Origin: Pseudomonas sp. Irchel s3h14
GTDB taxonomy: Bacteria; Pseudomonadota; Gammaproteobacteria; Pseudomonadales; Pseudomonadaceae
DNA length: 64,000 bases
Assembly (NCBI RefSeq): GCF_900187425.1
Contig: NZ_FYDJ01000024.1
Location: forward strand, 1-64,000
Direction: 5' to 3'
Part shown: positions 43,673 to 52,420 of the stretch, piece after piece
How positions within the stretch are numbered: the stretch's first letter is position 1
Layout of the letters: each line of letters begins with the position of its first letter
Notes under the pieces: model-generated
What the model saw: the letters and a program-made list of their open reading frames with translations, nothing else
Told to the model about the DNA's origin: nothing
The model's database searches: none
Position numbers and translations under genes: made by a program

Positions 43673-44347
43673 TTAATGATTGACGGTGTAGGCGAGCATC
43701 ATCGATATCTGGCTCATCGGCCGCCCACCACTTTCTTCATGCCACTGGTTGAACACGCCCTGCACCGTGGCCAGATCCCGCAGGCTGGTCGGCACCTTGT
43801 CGACGATCTTCTGCGCATTCAACGCCGCGACCACGTCGTAGCTCGGCACAAACGTATCCTTGCCCACCATCCGCAAGAACCGCGGTGCCGACAATCCGCC
43901 CAATTGATGACCGCGCTTTTTCAGGTAGGTCCACAACCCAACGATATCCGTGACCGGCCAATCGGCGATCAACGCGCCGAAGCTGCCCTTCTCATGCGCC
44001 ACATCCAGAATGAACTGCGCGTTGCGCGGCACGCTCTTGAGTTTTCCCAGGTGACGAATGATCCGCGCGTCCTGCATCAAACGTTCAAGGTGTTCGGCAC
44101 TCATCAGCACGACTTTCTCAGGGTCGAACTTGAAGAAAACCTCTTCGAACGCCGGCCATTTAGCGTCCACCAGACTGTGCTTGAGCCCGGCACGAAATAC
44201 ACGCAAGGCCATGGTCGAGAGGTAGCGGTCGTCGCTGATCTTGCGCAATTGCGCCGGGGTTTTCGGAACGGGCAGATGGGCTTCCAGTTCAGCCGCCGAA
44301 CCGAAGCGGTTCAGACAGTATTCGTGCAGCCACTTGTAATCGCGCAT
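43673..44347 (-). CDS. DNA-3-methyladenine glycosylase I family protein
   Basis: The 224-residue helix-rich protein resembles the Tag/adenine_glyco family (PF03352): FGSAAELEAHLP, YLSTMALRVFRAGLKHSLVDAKWPAFEEVFFKFD and IRHLGKLKSVPRNAQFILDV. FGALIADWP and FLRMVGKDTFVPSYDVVAAL follow. It would excise alkylated adenine in base-excision repair. The family's zinc-binding Cys/His set is not clearly seen, so it may be the Tag-like subgroup without zinc. Confidence 0.8.
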   Translation of the reverse strand: MRDYKWLHEYCLNRFGSAAELEAHLPVPKTPAQLRKISDDRYLSTMALRVFRAGLKHSLVDAKWPAFEEVFFKFDPEKVVLMSAEHLERLMQDARIIRHLGKLKSVPRNAQFILDVAHEKGSFGALIADWPVTDIVGLWTYLKKRGHQLGGLSAPRFLRMVGKDTFVPSYDVVAALNAQKIVDKVPTSLRDLATVQGVFNQWHEESGGRPMSQISMMLAYTVNH

Positions 44348-44372
44348 GCCCTCTCCTGAGGTAATCGAAAAA

Positions 44373-44465
44373 CCTGTGGGAGCGGGCTTGCTCGCGAAGA
44401 GGGAGTGTCAGTCGACAACTTAGTTGCCTGAAACACCGCCTTCGCGAGCAAGCCCGCTCCCACAG
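44373..44465. repeat. REP doublet (family 1, TGTGGGAGCGGG variant)
   Basis: CCTGTGGGAGCGGGCTTGCTCGCGAAG faces its inverse. The spacer contains imperfect dyads. Located between the glycosylase and ttcA. Confidence 0.88.
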
Positions 44466-44473
44466 AATTTGTG

Positions 44474-45298
44474 TCAGAGGTTTACTACGTTGACGAACCG
44501 CGACGCGGCGGTTTCATCGATACGCAGGTTGGTGAAGTCGAACAGATTGCGGTCCGCCAGTTGCGACGGGATCACGTTCTGCAAGCTTCTGAAGATGCTT
44601 TCGGTGCGGCCTGGCGTCTTGCGTTCCCATTCCTGAAGCATGTCCTTGACCACCTGGCGTTGCAGGTTTTCCTGGGAACCACAGAGGTTGCACGGGATGA
44701 TCGGGAATTGCTTGAAGTCCGAGTAGGCCTGGATGTCTTTTTCGTTGCAGTAGGCCAGCGGACGGATCACCACGTTGCGGCCATCATCGGCGCGCAGCTT
44801 CGGCGGCATGGCCTTGAGCGAACCGTTGAAGAACATGTTCAGGAAAAAGGTCTCGACGATGTCGTCGCGGTGATGACCGAGGGCCATTTTGGTCGCGCCG
44901 ATTTCGTCGGCGAAGGTGTAGAGCGTGCCGCGACGCAGGCGCGAGCACAGCGAACAGGTGGTCTTGCCTTCCGGGATCAGCTCCTTGACCACCGAATAGG
45001 TGTCTTTCTCGACGATGTGGTACTCAATGCCCAACGCTTTGAGGTAGGCCGGCAGCACGTGCTCAGGAAAACCCGGCTGCTTCTGGTCCATGTTCACGGC
45101 CACGATCTCGAACTTGATCGGAGCGACCTTCTGCAAGTGCAACAGCACGTCGAGCAGGGTGTAGCTGTCCTTGCCACCGGACAGGCAGACCATGACCTTG
45201 TCGCCGTCTTCAATCATGTTGAAATCGGCAACAGCCTCACCAGCCTGGCGGCGAAGGCGCTTTTGCAGTTTGTTCTGGTTGACCGTAAGAGTGCCCAT
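44474..45298 (-). CDS. ttcA: tRNA 2-thiocytidine synthetase
   Basis: The 274-residue PP-loop enzyme thiolates C32 of tRNA. The ATP motif SGGKDSYTLLD and two cysteine pairs (CSLC in TTCSLCSRLRRGTLY and CNLC in IPCNLCGSQ), which hold the iron-sulfur cluster, are present. The ATG at 45298 (MGTLTVNQNKLQ) is favoured over a distant upstream start. It is divergent from the Yip1-family gene across about 280 bases where nothing else was recognised. Confidence 0.95.
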   Translation of the reverse strand: MGTLTVNQNKLQKRLRRQAGEAVADFNMIEDGDKVMVCLSGGKDSYTLLDVLLHLQKVAPIKFEIVAVNMDQKQPGFPEHVLPAYLKALGIEYHIVEKDTYSVVKELIPEGKTTCSLCSRLRRGTLYTFADEIGATKMALGHHRDDIVETFFLNMFFNGSLKAMPPKLRADDGRNVVIRPLAYCNEKDIQAYSDFKQFPIIPCNLCGSQENLQRQVVKDMLQEWERKTPGRTESIFRSLQNVIPSQLADRNLFDFTNLRIDETAASRFVNVVNL

Positions 45299-45579
45299 GA
45301 CGCGAAATCCGTGAGGTGTGACGAAAGGCCGGTATTTTACGCAAAAACGCGTCGTCGGCGAAGAGCTCACAAGGGATTGGGTTGATGACAGACCCTGCGG
45401 CGATTAACAGGAGTGTTTACAGCGCAATTTGCTCTAAAGCCCTGCAACCTGCGCCGTTAAGACCTTTCTATACTGCGACATAAGGTCGCACACATTATCC
45501 AGACCTTTCCTTACTCGGCCACTTTGGCCCGTAGGCGCTCCACTGGGGGGCGACGGTAAAAACAAGAGGAGTGACTGGC

Positions 45580-46182
45580 ATGATCCATCACGTAGTGGGG
45601 CTCTTCACCCACCCTGACCAAGAATGGAAAGAGATTCGTGGCGACCAGGAGGAAAGCATCAGCCACATGTATCTCACTCATACCCTGATTCTGGCGGCGA
45701 TCCCCGCGATATCCGCGTTTATCGGCACCACTCAGGTCGGCTGGGTCATTGGCAGTCGCGCACCGGTGATGCTGACGGTGGAAAGCGCGATATGGATGAC
45801 GGTCATGTCGTACCTGGCGATGCTCGGCGGTGTGGCGGTAATGGGCGCGTTCATCCACTGGATGGCTCGTACCTATGACGCCAACCCGAGTCTGGCACGC
45901 TGCGTTGCATTTGCGACCTACACCGCGACACCGCTATTTATCGGCGGTCTGGCGGCGCTGTACCCACACATGTGGCTTGGGATGATCGTCGGCACCGCGG
46001 CCATCTGCTACACGGTGTACCTGCTGTATGTGGGGCTACCCACTTTCATGAACATTCCATCAGACGAGGGATTTCTGTTTTCGAGTTCGGTGCTTGCTGT
46101 AGGCCTGGTGGTGCTGGTCGCCATCATGGCGTTCACTGTCATTGTCTGGGGACTCGGCGTGGGGCCGGTCTATACGAATTAG
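45580..46182 (+). CDS. Yip1-family membrane protein
   Basis: The 200-residue protein starts MIHHVVGLFTHPDQEWKEIR. About five membrane helices follow (LTHTLILAAIPAISAFIG, AIWMTVMSYLAMLGGVAVMG, CVAFATYTATPLFIGGLAAL, and so on). The FATYTATP and YLLYVGLP motifs are typical of bacterial Yip1 proteins. Function unknown. The ATG at 45580 follows AAGAGGAG; a GTG at 45571 overlaps that site. Confidence 0.83.
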   Translation: MIHHVVGLFTHPDQEWKEIRGDQEESISHMYLTHTLILAAIPAISAFIGTTQVGWVIGSRAPVMLTVESAIWMTVMSYLAMLGGVAVMGAFIHWMARTYDANPSLARCVAFATYTATPLFIGGLAALYPHMWLGMIVGTAAICYTVYLLYVGLPTFMNIPSDEGFLFSSSVLAVGLVVLVAIMAFTVIVWGLGVGPVYTN

Positions 46183-46216
46183 CAACACTTCACCCAAAAA
46201 CAAGATCTGCCAACAC

Positions 46217-46236
46217 AGGCCGCCGCAAGGCGGCCT
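46217..46236 (+). terminator. Hairpin terminator of the Yip1-family gene
   Basis: The stem AGGCCGCC/GGCGGCCT with a GCAA tetraloop is followed by only TCTAATG, so termination may be partial. Confidence 0.6.
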
Positions 46237-46340
46237 TCTAATGCTCAAGGTTAGAAAACGGTGACGACCATTCGGCGCCTCGGCGATTCGCAACTCTCGA
46301 GCGTTGCGGCATACTCGACGTCTCTGGAGATCCATCAAGC

Positions 46341-46835
46341 ATGCCCGAGCAACTCAATACCCGCGTCGAAGACTGTTACCAACTAGCCGAATCCTTTTTC
46401 AAACGACCTTTCAAACGCCCCGTGGTGAGCCTCAAGCTGCGCGGGCAAAAAGCCGGTGTCGCGCATTTGCACGAGAACCTGCTGCGCTTCAATCCGCAGC
46501 TGTACCGGGAAAACACCGAAGACTTCCTCAAACAAACCGTGGCCCACGAGGTTGCGCACCTGATCGCCCATCAACTGTTCGGCGACCGCATCCAGCCGCA
46601 CGGCGAAGAGTGGCAACTGATCATGCGCGGCGTGTACGAACTGCCACCCAATCGTTGCCACACCTATGACGTCAAACGCCGCAGCGTGACCCGCTACATC
46701 TACAAATGCCCGTGTGCGGACAGTGATTTTCCGTTTTCAGCCCAGCGCCATGGTTTGGTGCGGCAAGGACGGCGGTATTTGTGTCGGCGGTGCCGGAGCA
46801 CGTTGGTGTTCAGTGGGGAAATGCGGGTCGAGTGA
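46341..46835 (+). CDS. sprT: SprT-family zinc metalloprotease-like protein
   Basis: The 164-residue protein has the HExxH motif (TVAHEVAHLIAHQLFG), the third His ligand in HGEEW and a C-terminal zinc-ribbon (CPCADS...LCRRCRSTL). SprT resembles the protease domain of eukaryotic Spartan; the bacterial role is not clear. The ATG is at 46341. Immediately followed by a family 3 repeat. Confidence 0.92.
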   Translation: MPEQLNTRVEDCYQLAESFFKRPFKRPVVSLKLRGQKAGVAHLHENLLRFNPQLYRENTEDFLKQTVAHEVAHLIAHQLFGDRIQPHGEEWQLIMRGVYELPPNRCHTYDVKRRSVTRYIYKCPCADSDFPFSAQRHGLVRQGRRYLCRRCRSTLVFSGEMRVE

Positions 46836-46841
46836 CCGTCT

Positions 46842-46945
46842 GATCGTTCCCACGCTCCGCGTGGGAATGCCGCCATGGACGCTCCGCGTCCACTGTGACG
46901 CAGAGCGTCACGGGATGCATTCCCACGCAGAGCGTGGGAACGATC
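46842..46945. repeat. Palindromic repeat (family 3)
   Basis: GATCGTTCCCACGCTCCGCG faces its inverse. It abuts the stop codon of the convergent CoA transferase by one base, so it lies between two 3' ends. Confidence 0.92.
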
Positions 46946-48126
46946 TATTTAACAACTTTGGCACGCCGCAGTTCTTCGATACGCTCAGAGCTGTACCCCA
47001 ACTCCTTTAGCACCTGATCCGTATGCTGCCCTATGGCCGCGCCGATATGCCGCGGTTCAGGCAACCCTTGCGAAAACTTCAACGGACATGCCATCTGCGC
47101 CTGAGTCGTCCCGTCCCCACGCGGCACGTCGGTCACCAGCGCCCGAGCCTTCAACTGCGGATGGCGCACCGCTTCGCCCAGGCTCAACACCGGCTCGACA
47201 CACGCATCCAACGAGGCAAACAGCGCGCACAACTCGGCGAAATCGTGGGTCTCGAACTCAATCCGCAGCGCGTTCTTCAGCGCCTTTTGCAAGGCCGGTT
47301 CCGGCGATAAGCCCAAGGTTTCCAGTTCCTCCAGCCCCAGCGCTGCACACAGCTGTTTCATGAACGCGGGCTCCAGACTGCCCACCGAGAACCAGCGCCC
47401 ATCGCGAGAACGGTAATAGTCATAGAAACTGCCACCGTTGAGCATCTGATCCTCCCTTCCCGGCTCCACGCCACAGGCCAGATACCCGGCGCCAGCCATG
47501 GCGTTCAGGCTGAACACACAGTCGGTCATGCTCACATCCAGATGCTGCCCCTGCCCGGTTTGCTGCCGCGCGATGACCGCCGCCAGCAGCCCGATCACCC
47601 CGTGCAACGAACCACCAGCGATATCCGCCACTTGCATGCCCAACGGCAGCGGCCCGCTGTCGGCGTGGCCGGTGTAGCTCGCCAGCCCCGCCAGCGCCAG
47701 GTAGTTGATGTCGTGGCCGGCGCGGTCCCTGTAGGGGCCGGTCTGGCCGTAACCGGTGATCGACACGTAGATCAGTTTCGGATTGATCGCCTTCAAGGCT
47801 TCATACCCCAGGCCCAATCGTTCCATCACGCCGGGGCGGAACTGCTCCAACACGATGTCGTAGTCCTGCAGCAACTGCTTGATCACCTCCAGCGCCTCGG
47901 GCTGCTTGAGGTCCAGCGCCAGGCTGCGCTTGTTGCGATTGAGGTAGGCGTGGCTGGCGGAGACGCCCTGATCGTGAGGCGGCAACACCCGCAGCAGGTC
48001 CATACGCGTTGGCGATTCGATGCGCAGCACCTCGGCGCCCATGTCTGCCAGCAACAACGAGGCGAACGGCCCCGGCAGCAGTGTCGAGAAATCCAGAACC
48101 TTGAGTGATGCCAGTGGACCGAGCAT
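46945..48126 (-). CDS. Family III CoA-transferase (CaiB/BaiF type)
   Basis: The 393-residue enzyme moves CoA between carboxylic acids. The conserved elements LKVLDFSTLLPGPFASLLLADMGAEVLRIE, RNKRSLALDLKQPEA and YGQTGPYRDRAGHDINYLALAG (with the catalytic Asp) are all present. It looks like the alpha-methylacyl-CoA racemase/BaiF subgroup. The nearby acyl-CoA ligase is more than 30 kb away, so the context does not identify the substrate. Confidence 0.92.
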   Translation of the reverse strand: MLGPLASLKVLDFSTLLPGPFASLLLADMGAEVLRIESPTRMDLLRVLPPHDQGVSASHAYLNRNKRSLALDLKQPEALEVIKQLLQDYDIVLEQFRPGVMERLGLGYEALKAINPKLIYVSITGYGQTGPYRDRAGHDINYLALAGLASYTGHADSGPLPLGMQVADIAGGSLHGVIGLLAAVIARQQTGQGQHLDVSMTDCVFSLNAMAGAGYLACGVEPGREDQMLNGGSFYDYYRSRDGRWFSVGSLEPAFMKQLCAALGLEELETLGLSPEPALQKALKNALRIEFETHDFAELCALFASLDACVEPVLSLGEAVRHPQLKARALVTDVPRGDGTTQAQMACPLKFSQGLPEPRHIGAAIGQHTDQVLKELGYSSERIEELRRAKVVK

Positions 48127-48230
48127 GGGCGTTCTCCGTAAACGATGTTCCCAGACTAGGCAGCCAACGCCCTTGCAGCAATCACCTTATGCATCAGTTG
48201 CGCTGACCGTTGCGCTCAAATCGCAGGCAT

Positions 48231-48258
48231 GAAAAAACCCGCCGGAGCGGGTTTTTTC
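48231..48258. terminator. Rho-independent terminator of dctA
   Basis: AAAAAACCCGC/GCGGGTTTTTT with a short loop lies 13 bases beyond the dctA stop; it also faces the CoA-transferase promoter side. Confidence 0.9.
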
Positions 48259-48270
48259 AGTGCAGCCGTC

Positions 48271-49605
48271 TTACTTGACGTTGCTTGGGGTTGGGCCTTC
48301 GGCCACGCCCAGGTCGTCTACTTCGCGCTCGTCGGAGATACCGCGACCGCCGGAAGCCAGCTCGACTTGCAGCTTGTCTTCGTCCAGCTCTTTCACCCAC
48401 TTGGCCACGACCAGGGTCGCAACAGCATTACCAACGAGGTTGGTCAGCGCACGGGCTTCGGACATGAAGCGGTCGATACCGAGGATCAGCGCCAGGCCGG
48501 CCACCGGCAGAGTACCCACGGCCGACAGAGTGGCTGCCAGCACGATGAAACCACTACCGGTCACACCTGCCGCACCTTTGGAGGACAACAGCAGCACCAG
48601 CAGCAAGGTGATCTGGTGAGTGAGGTCCATCGGCGTATCAGTCGCCTGAGCGATAAACACAGCCGCCATGGTCAGGTAGATCGAAGTACCGTCGAGGTTG
48701 AACGAGTAACCCGTCGGGATCACCAGACCCACTACCGATTTATCCGCACCCAGGCGTTCCATTTTGATCAGCATGCGTGGCAGAGCCGATTCCGACGAGG
48801 AAGTGCCCAGTACGATCAGCAATTCTTCACGGATGTAGCGGATCAGCTTGAGTACGCTGAAACCATGCGCGCGGCAGATGGCGCCCAGTACCAGAACCAC
48901 AAACAGGATGCAGGTGATGTAGAAGCAGATCATCAGCTGACCGAGTTGCACCAGCGAACCGACACCGTAGGCACCGATGGTGAAGGCCATCGCACCGAAC
49001 GCGCCGACTGGAGCGAGCTTCATGATCATGTTGATGATGTTGAACATCACGTGAGCAAAGCGATCGATGAAGTCCAGCACCGGTTTGCCGTAGGCACCCA
49101 GGCGATGCAGGGCGAAACCGAAGATCACCGAGAACATCAGCACTTGCAGGATGTCGCCGTTGGCGAAGGCACCGACGATGGTGTTCGGGATCACGTTGAG
49201 GACAAAAGCGATGATGCTCTGGTCTTTACCGGCCGAGATGAAGCCAGCGATTTTGCTGGTATCCAGAGTGGTTACGTCGATGTGCATGCCGGCGCCCGGT
49301 TGCACGACGTTGACCACGACCAGACCGATCAGCAAGGCAATGGTGGAAACGATTTCGAAGTACAGCAGCGCATAGCCGCCGGTCTTGCCGACCGATTTCA
49401 TGTTCTGCATGCCAGCGATACCACTGACGACGGTACAGAAGATGATCGGCGCGATGACCATTTTGATCAGTTTGATGAACCCGTCACCCAGCGGCTTGAG
49501 GGCTACACCGGTCTGCGGGTAGAAGTGACCGAGCAGGATGCCGATAGCGATGGCAACGATCACCTGGAAGTACAGGGATTTATACAGTGGCTGACGAGTC
49601 GTCAT
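48271..49605 (-). CDS. dctA: C4-dicarboxylate/H+ symporter DctA
   Basis: The 444-residue inner-membrane transporter takes up succinate, fumarate and malate. It has the DAACS-family layout with eight helices and the reentrant loops: TSSSESALPRML (HP1), GYSFNLDGTSIYLT (the NxDGT transport motif) and SSKGAAGVTGSGFIVLAATL (HP2). The ATG at 49605 (MTTRQPLYKSLYF) follows GAGGAAC; upstream in-frame sequence is leader. It is transcribed from a sigma-54-type promoter about 130 bases upstream. Confidence 0.96.
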   Translation of the reverse strand: MTTRQPLYKSLYFQVIVAIAIGILLGHFYPQTGVALKPLGDGFIKLIKMVIAPIIFCTVVSGIAGMQNMKSVGKTGGYALLYFEIVSTIALLIGLVVVNVVQPGAGMHIDVTTLDTSKIAGFISAGKDQSIIAFVLNVIPNTIVGAFANGDILQVLMFSVIFGFALHRLGAYGKPVLDFIDRFAHVMFNIINMIMKLAPVGAFGAMAFTIGAYGVGSLVQLGQLMICFYITCILFVVLVLGAICRAHGFSVLKLIRYIREELLIVLGTSSSESALPRMLIKMERLGADKSVVGLVIPTGYSFNLDGTSIYLTMAAVFIAQATDTPMDLTHQITLLLVLLLSSKGAAGVTGSGFIVLAATLSAVGTLPVAGLALILGIDRFMSEARALTNLVGNAVATLVVAKWVKELDEDKLQVELASGGRGISDEREVDDLGVAEGPTPSNVK

Positions 49606-49737
49606 TGCAAAGTTCCTCAAGAGTGCCTCAGTAACAACATCCATCTGTTGTCCCTGACACCTCAATTGCGAACCCTCCTGCACTGGAGGGATTTGTTTTG
49701 TCGAGCTGCACGATGGCAGACCTCTGCGGCTTGTATC

Positions 49738-49752
49738 GCAAGCCCCGTGCCA
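49738..49752 (-). promoter_or_regulatory. Sigma-54 promoter of dctA
   Basis: On the minus strand TGGCACG-GGGC-TTGC has exact -24 GG and -12 GC spacing for RpoN. Transcription should start near 49726, giving a leader of about 120 bases. Known biology: dctA is sigma-54 dependent and activated by DctD in rhizobia and Pseudomonas. Confidence 0.85.
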
Positions 49753-49758
49753 CCTTCG

Positions 49759-49805
49759 AAAAAAAACCTGCCAGCCTTGTGACATCAAGGGCTACAGGTT
49801 TTTTT
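49759..49805. terminator. Strong hairpin with A/T flanks inside a divergent promoter region
   Basis: The stem AAAAAACCTG...CAGGTTTTTT with inner pairing AGCC/GGCT lies directly upstream of the dctA promoter. It works in both directions and would insulate dctA from transcription entering from the AraC side. Confidence 0.75.
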
Positions 49806-49831
49806 GGGTCACTCACCCGCTACAACGATGT

Positions 49832-49886
49832 GGCGGATTTCCGCCCACCCGCCAAACCTCGTCCTGCAATTTGGCGGATATCCGCC
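49832..49886. promoter_or_regulatory. Paired palindromes GGCGGA-N2-TCCGCC, candidate activator sites
   Basis: GGCGGATTTCCGCC (49832-49845) and GGCGGATATCCGCC (49873-49886) have centres 41 bases apart, nearly four helical turns. They lie about 110-160 bases upstream of the predicted dctA start, the usual place for an enhancer-binding protein such as DctD. They are also 60-110 bases before the AraC start, so they could serve that gene. Confidence 0.6.
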
Positions 49887-49945
49887 TTGTTCATCCTCGA
49901 CGGGCACCGCTACCATCCATTGCTCAGTGGACGGACCTGCCCTCT

Positions 49946-50944
49946 ATGCGCGAACGCACCATCGCCAGCCATTTCGCCCGCGCCGCCCTCGGTGGCGCGC
50001 GTCGGCTGGGTTATGACTATTCAAATTTGCTGCAGCAACTCGGCATCAGCCCCGAGTTGCTTGAAGAGCCACGAGCGAGAATTGCGCCTGAACAGTTCAC
50101 CCGATTGATCCAGGGACTGTGGCTGGCACTGGATGACGAATACCTGGGCTTCGGACAGGCGCCGAGCAAACCCGGCAGCTTCGCGATGATGTGCCACGCA
50201 GTGATCCACTGCCGCAATCTGGAGAAAGCACTCCACCGCGGCCTATTGTTTTACAGCTTATTCCCCGACGGCCCGCGCCTGACCCTGACCCGCGAAGACG
50301 ACATGATTCGCCTCAGCCTCGACGATTCGCAGTTCCAGGACCCGGACCACTTCCTCACCGAGAGCCAGCTGATGGTGTGGCATCGACTCGGCAGCTGGCT
50401 GATCGGCCAGCGCATTCGGCTGGAACAGGCGACCTTCAGCTACCCGAAACCCGAGCACGGCGCCGAATACGATTTGCTGTTTCCTTGCCCGATGGAGTTT
50501 TCCACCGAGCAGAGCAGCCTGCTGTTTCACAGTCGCTACCTGAACATGCCGCTGTTGCAGGACGAGCGGACACTCAAACATTTCCTCGAACACTCCCCCG
50601 CCGACCTGTTGTCGCGTCCCGATGACGGCGACAGTTTGAGCAGCCAGCTGCGTCGGTTGCTCAGCCGCGACAGTTCACGCTGGCCGGACCTGGAAGAGGT
50701 GGCCGCGCACCTGCACATCAGCCCGCAGACGTTGCGGCGGCATTTGCGGGAAGAAGGGTCGAGTTTTCAGGAATTGAAGGATCAGCTGCGGCGGGACATT
50801 GCGATTTATCACCTGGGGCGTGCGGACCTGTCGTTGCAGCAGATTGCCGAGCAACTGGGGTTTTCCGAGCCTTCAGCGTTTCATCGGGCGTTCAAGAAGT
50901 GGACCGGGTTGACGCCGGGCGCTTACCGCGCGAAAGAGAACTGA
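49946..50944 (+). CDS. AraC-family transcriptional regulator
   Basis: The 332-residue regulator has an N-terminal domain of the Arabinose_bd/OruR type (MRERTIASHFARAALGGARRLGYD...) and a C-terminal HTH pair at about 225-330. The HTH pair contains LEEVAAHLHISPQTLRRHLREEGSSFQELK and LSLQQIAEQLGFSEPSAFHRAFKKWTGLTPGAYR. It is divergent from dctA. An in-frame upstream start at 49871 would run into the palindromes, so the ATG at 49946 is preferred. The effector is unknown. Confidence 0.9.
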   Translation: MRERTIASHFARAALGGARRLGYDYSNLLQQLGISPELLEEPRARIAPEQFTRLIQGLWLALDDEYLGFGQAPSKPGSFAMMCHAVIHCRNLEKALHRGLLFYSLFPDGPRLTLTREDDMIRLSLDDSQFQDPDHFLTESQLMVWHRLGSWLIGQRIRLEQATFSYPKPEHGAEYDLLFPCPMEFSTEQSSLLFHSRYLNMPLLQDERTLKHFLEHSPADLLSRPDDGDSLSSQLRRLLSRDSSRWPDLEEVAAHLHISPQTLRRHLREEGSSFQELKDQLRRDIAIYHLGRADLSLQQIAEQLGFSEPSAFHRAFKKWTGLTPGAYRAKEN

Positions 50945-50953
50945 AGGCGCACC

Positions 50954-51063
50954 GATCGTTCCCACGCTCTGCGTGGGAATGCAGCCCGGGACGCTCCGCG
51001 TCCCTGCCGAAGTGGACGCGGAGCGTCCGGGGAGGCATTCCCACGCGGAGCGTGGGAACGATC
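50954..51063. repeat. Palindromic repeat (family 3)
   Basis: GATCGTTCCCACGCTCTGCG faces CGCGGAGCGTGGGAACGATC; it lies between the AraC and phoQ 3' ends. Confidence 0.92.
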
Positions 51064-51073
51064 GGTGGCAGGG

Positions 51074-52420
51074 TCAAACCACCGGAAAATGAATCCGGAA
51101 CGCCGCCCCGCCCATCGGCGAATCCCCCAGCGTCAGCTTCGCGCTGTAACTCTCAATAATGTCCTTCACCACCGCGAGACCAATCCCCTGCCCCGGATGC
51201 TGCCGATCCAGCCGCTCTCCCCTTTGCAGAATCCGCGCTCGCTGATCCGGCGGCACGCCCGGCCCATCATCCTCAACGCACAACTCAACCCCGCCAAGGC
51301 TTTCGCGCACGCTGATGCGCACTTCACCGAGGCACAGGCGATAGGCGTTTTCCAGCAGGTTGCCCATCATTTCCAGCAACGCGCCCTGTTCGATCGGCAC
51401 GTAACACTGCTCCGGCAGATCGAAAGCCACCCGCACGTGTTTGTCGCGGTAGACCTTGTCCAGGGTGTCGCACAGGCTTTGCAGCACCGGGCGCAGGCGG
51501 ACCTGATGGCGCACCAAACCGCTTTTGCGCAGGCTGGCGCGTTGCAGTTGATAGCTGATCTGCTGGCTCATGCGTTCGATCTGGGTTTGCAACACCCAGG
51601 CCTGATCGCGATCGGCCGGGCGCTGGGCCATGTCTTCGCTGACGCCTTGCAGCACGGTCAGCGGGGTTTTCAGGCTGTGGGCCAGGTCATCGAGGGAATC
51701 GCGATAGCGGCTGCGTTGTTCGCGCTCGCTGTGCAGCAAGCGGTTGAGGGAGCCGGTCAGGCGCAGCAGTTCGCGCGGGTGTTGTTCGCTGAGGCTTTCG
51801 CGGGTGCCGCTTTCGATCTCGTCCAGTTCCTGACTGAGCCGGCGCAATGCCTGCAAGCCCCAGGTCAAACCGATCCACAGCAGCGCGAGCAACACCAGCA
51901 AGGCGGCACCGAAACCGAGGTAGAGATTTTCCCGAAGGCCTTCGAGGGTGTCTTCGTACTCACGCACCGGTTGCAGCGCGACGATGCTGAACGCCGCGCT
52001 CTTGCCGCCGAGCAGTTTGACCTCGACGTCATAGACGAAGAATTCCTGGCCGTTGGCTTCGCTGATCCTCGCGAACTCGTTACCGCGTCCGTCGTAACGC
52101 GGCTTGTAGTTGATGTGCTCTTCCTGGGTGCCCTTCGAGCGCCAGACCAGATGCCCTTCGCGGTCATAGATGTAGCCGAGCAAACGGCCGTCAGTCAGGT
52201 TGAAGCGCTCATCGGGCAACTGCGCCGGCATCTGCAAGCGGTTGTTCTCCACCCGGGCGGCGGAAATCAACGTGGTGACGTCCGACGCCAGGCGTTGTTC
52301 GATCGAGTCCTGCAACGCCAGGCTGAACGCGCCCTGCATCGCCGGCAGCAACGCCAGCATGAACAACACCGCCAGGATCGTGGCGGCGAGCATCAAACGG
52401 ACACGAAGGGAACGAATCAA
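51074..52420 (-). CDS. phoQ: Sensor kinase PhoQ
   Basis: The 448-residue inner-membrane kinase has a transmembrane helix near 10-30 and a periplasmic domain of about 130 residues (RFNLTDGRLLGYIYDREGHLVWRSKG). A second membrane helix and HAMP follow. The HisKA motif LDDLAHSLKTPLTVLQG, with Lys where most kinases have Arg, is typical of PhoQ, and HATPase has GIGLAVVKDI. In Pseudomonas PhoQ senses low Mg2+ and represses PhoP activity. Its start overlaps the phoP stop by ATGA. Acidic patches in the sensor are fewer than in the enteric protein. Confidence 0.92.
   Translation of the reverse strand: MIRSLRVRLMLAATILAVLFMLALLPAMQGAFSLALQDSIEQRLASDVTTLISAARVENNRLQMPAQLPDERFNLTDGRLLGYIYDREGHLVWRSKGTQEEHINYKPRYDGRGNEFARISEANGQEFFVYDVEVKLLGGKSAAFSIVALQPVREYEDTLEGLRENLYLGFGAALLVLLALLWIGLTWGLQALRRLSQELDEIESGTRESLSEQHPRELLRLTGSLNRLLHSEREQRSRYRDSLDDLAHSLKTPLTVLQGVSEDMAQRPADRDQAWVLQTQIERMSQQISYQLQRASLRKSGLVRHQVRLRPVLQSLCDTLDKVYRDKHVRVAFDLPEQCYVPIEQGALLEMMGNLLENAYRLCLGEVRISVRESLGGVELCVEDDGPGVPPDQRARILQRGERLDRQHPGQGIGLAVVKDIIESYSAKLTLGDSPMGGAAFRIHFPVV

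Noticed and set aside
48229..49782. 517-residue open frame antisense to dctA
   Set aside because: It is His/Gln-rich with no motif. It crosses the dctA terminator and sigma-54 promoter.
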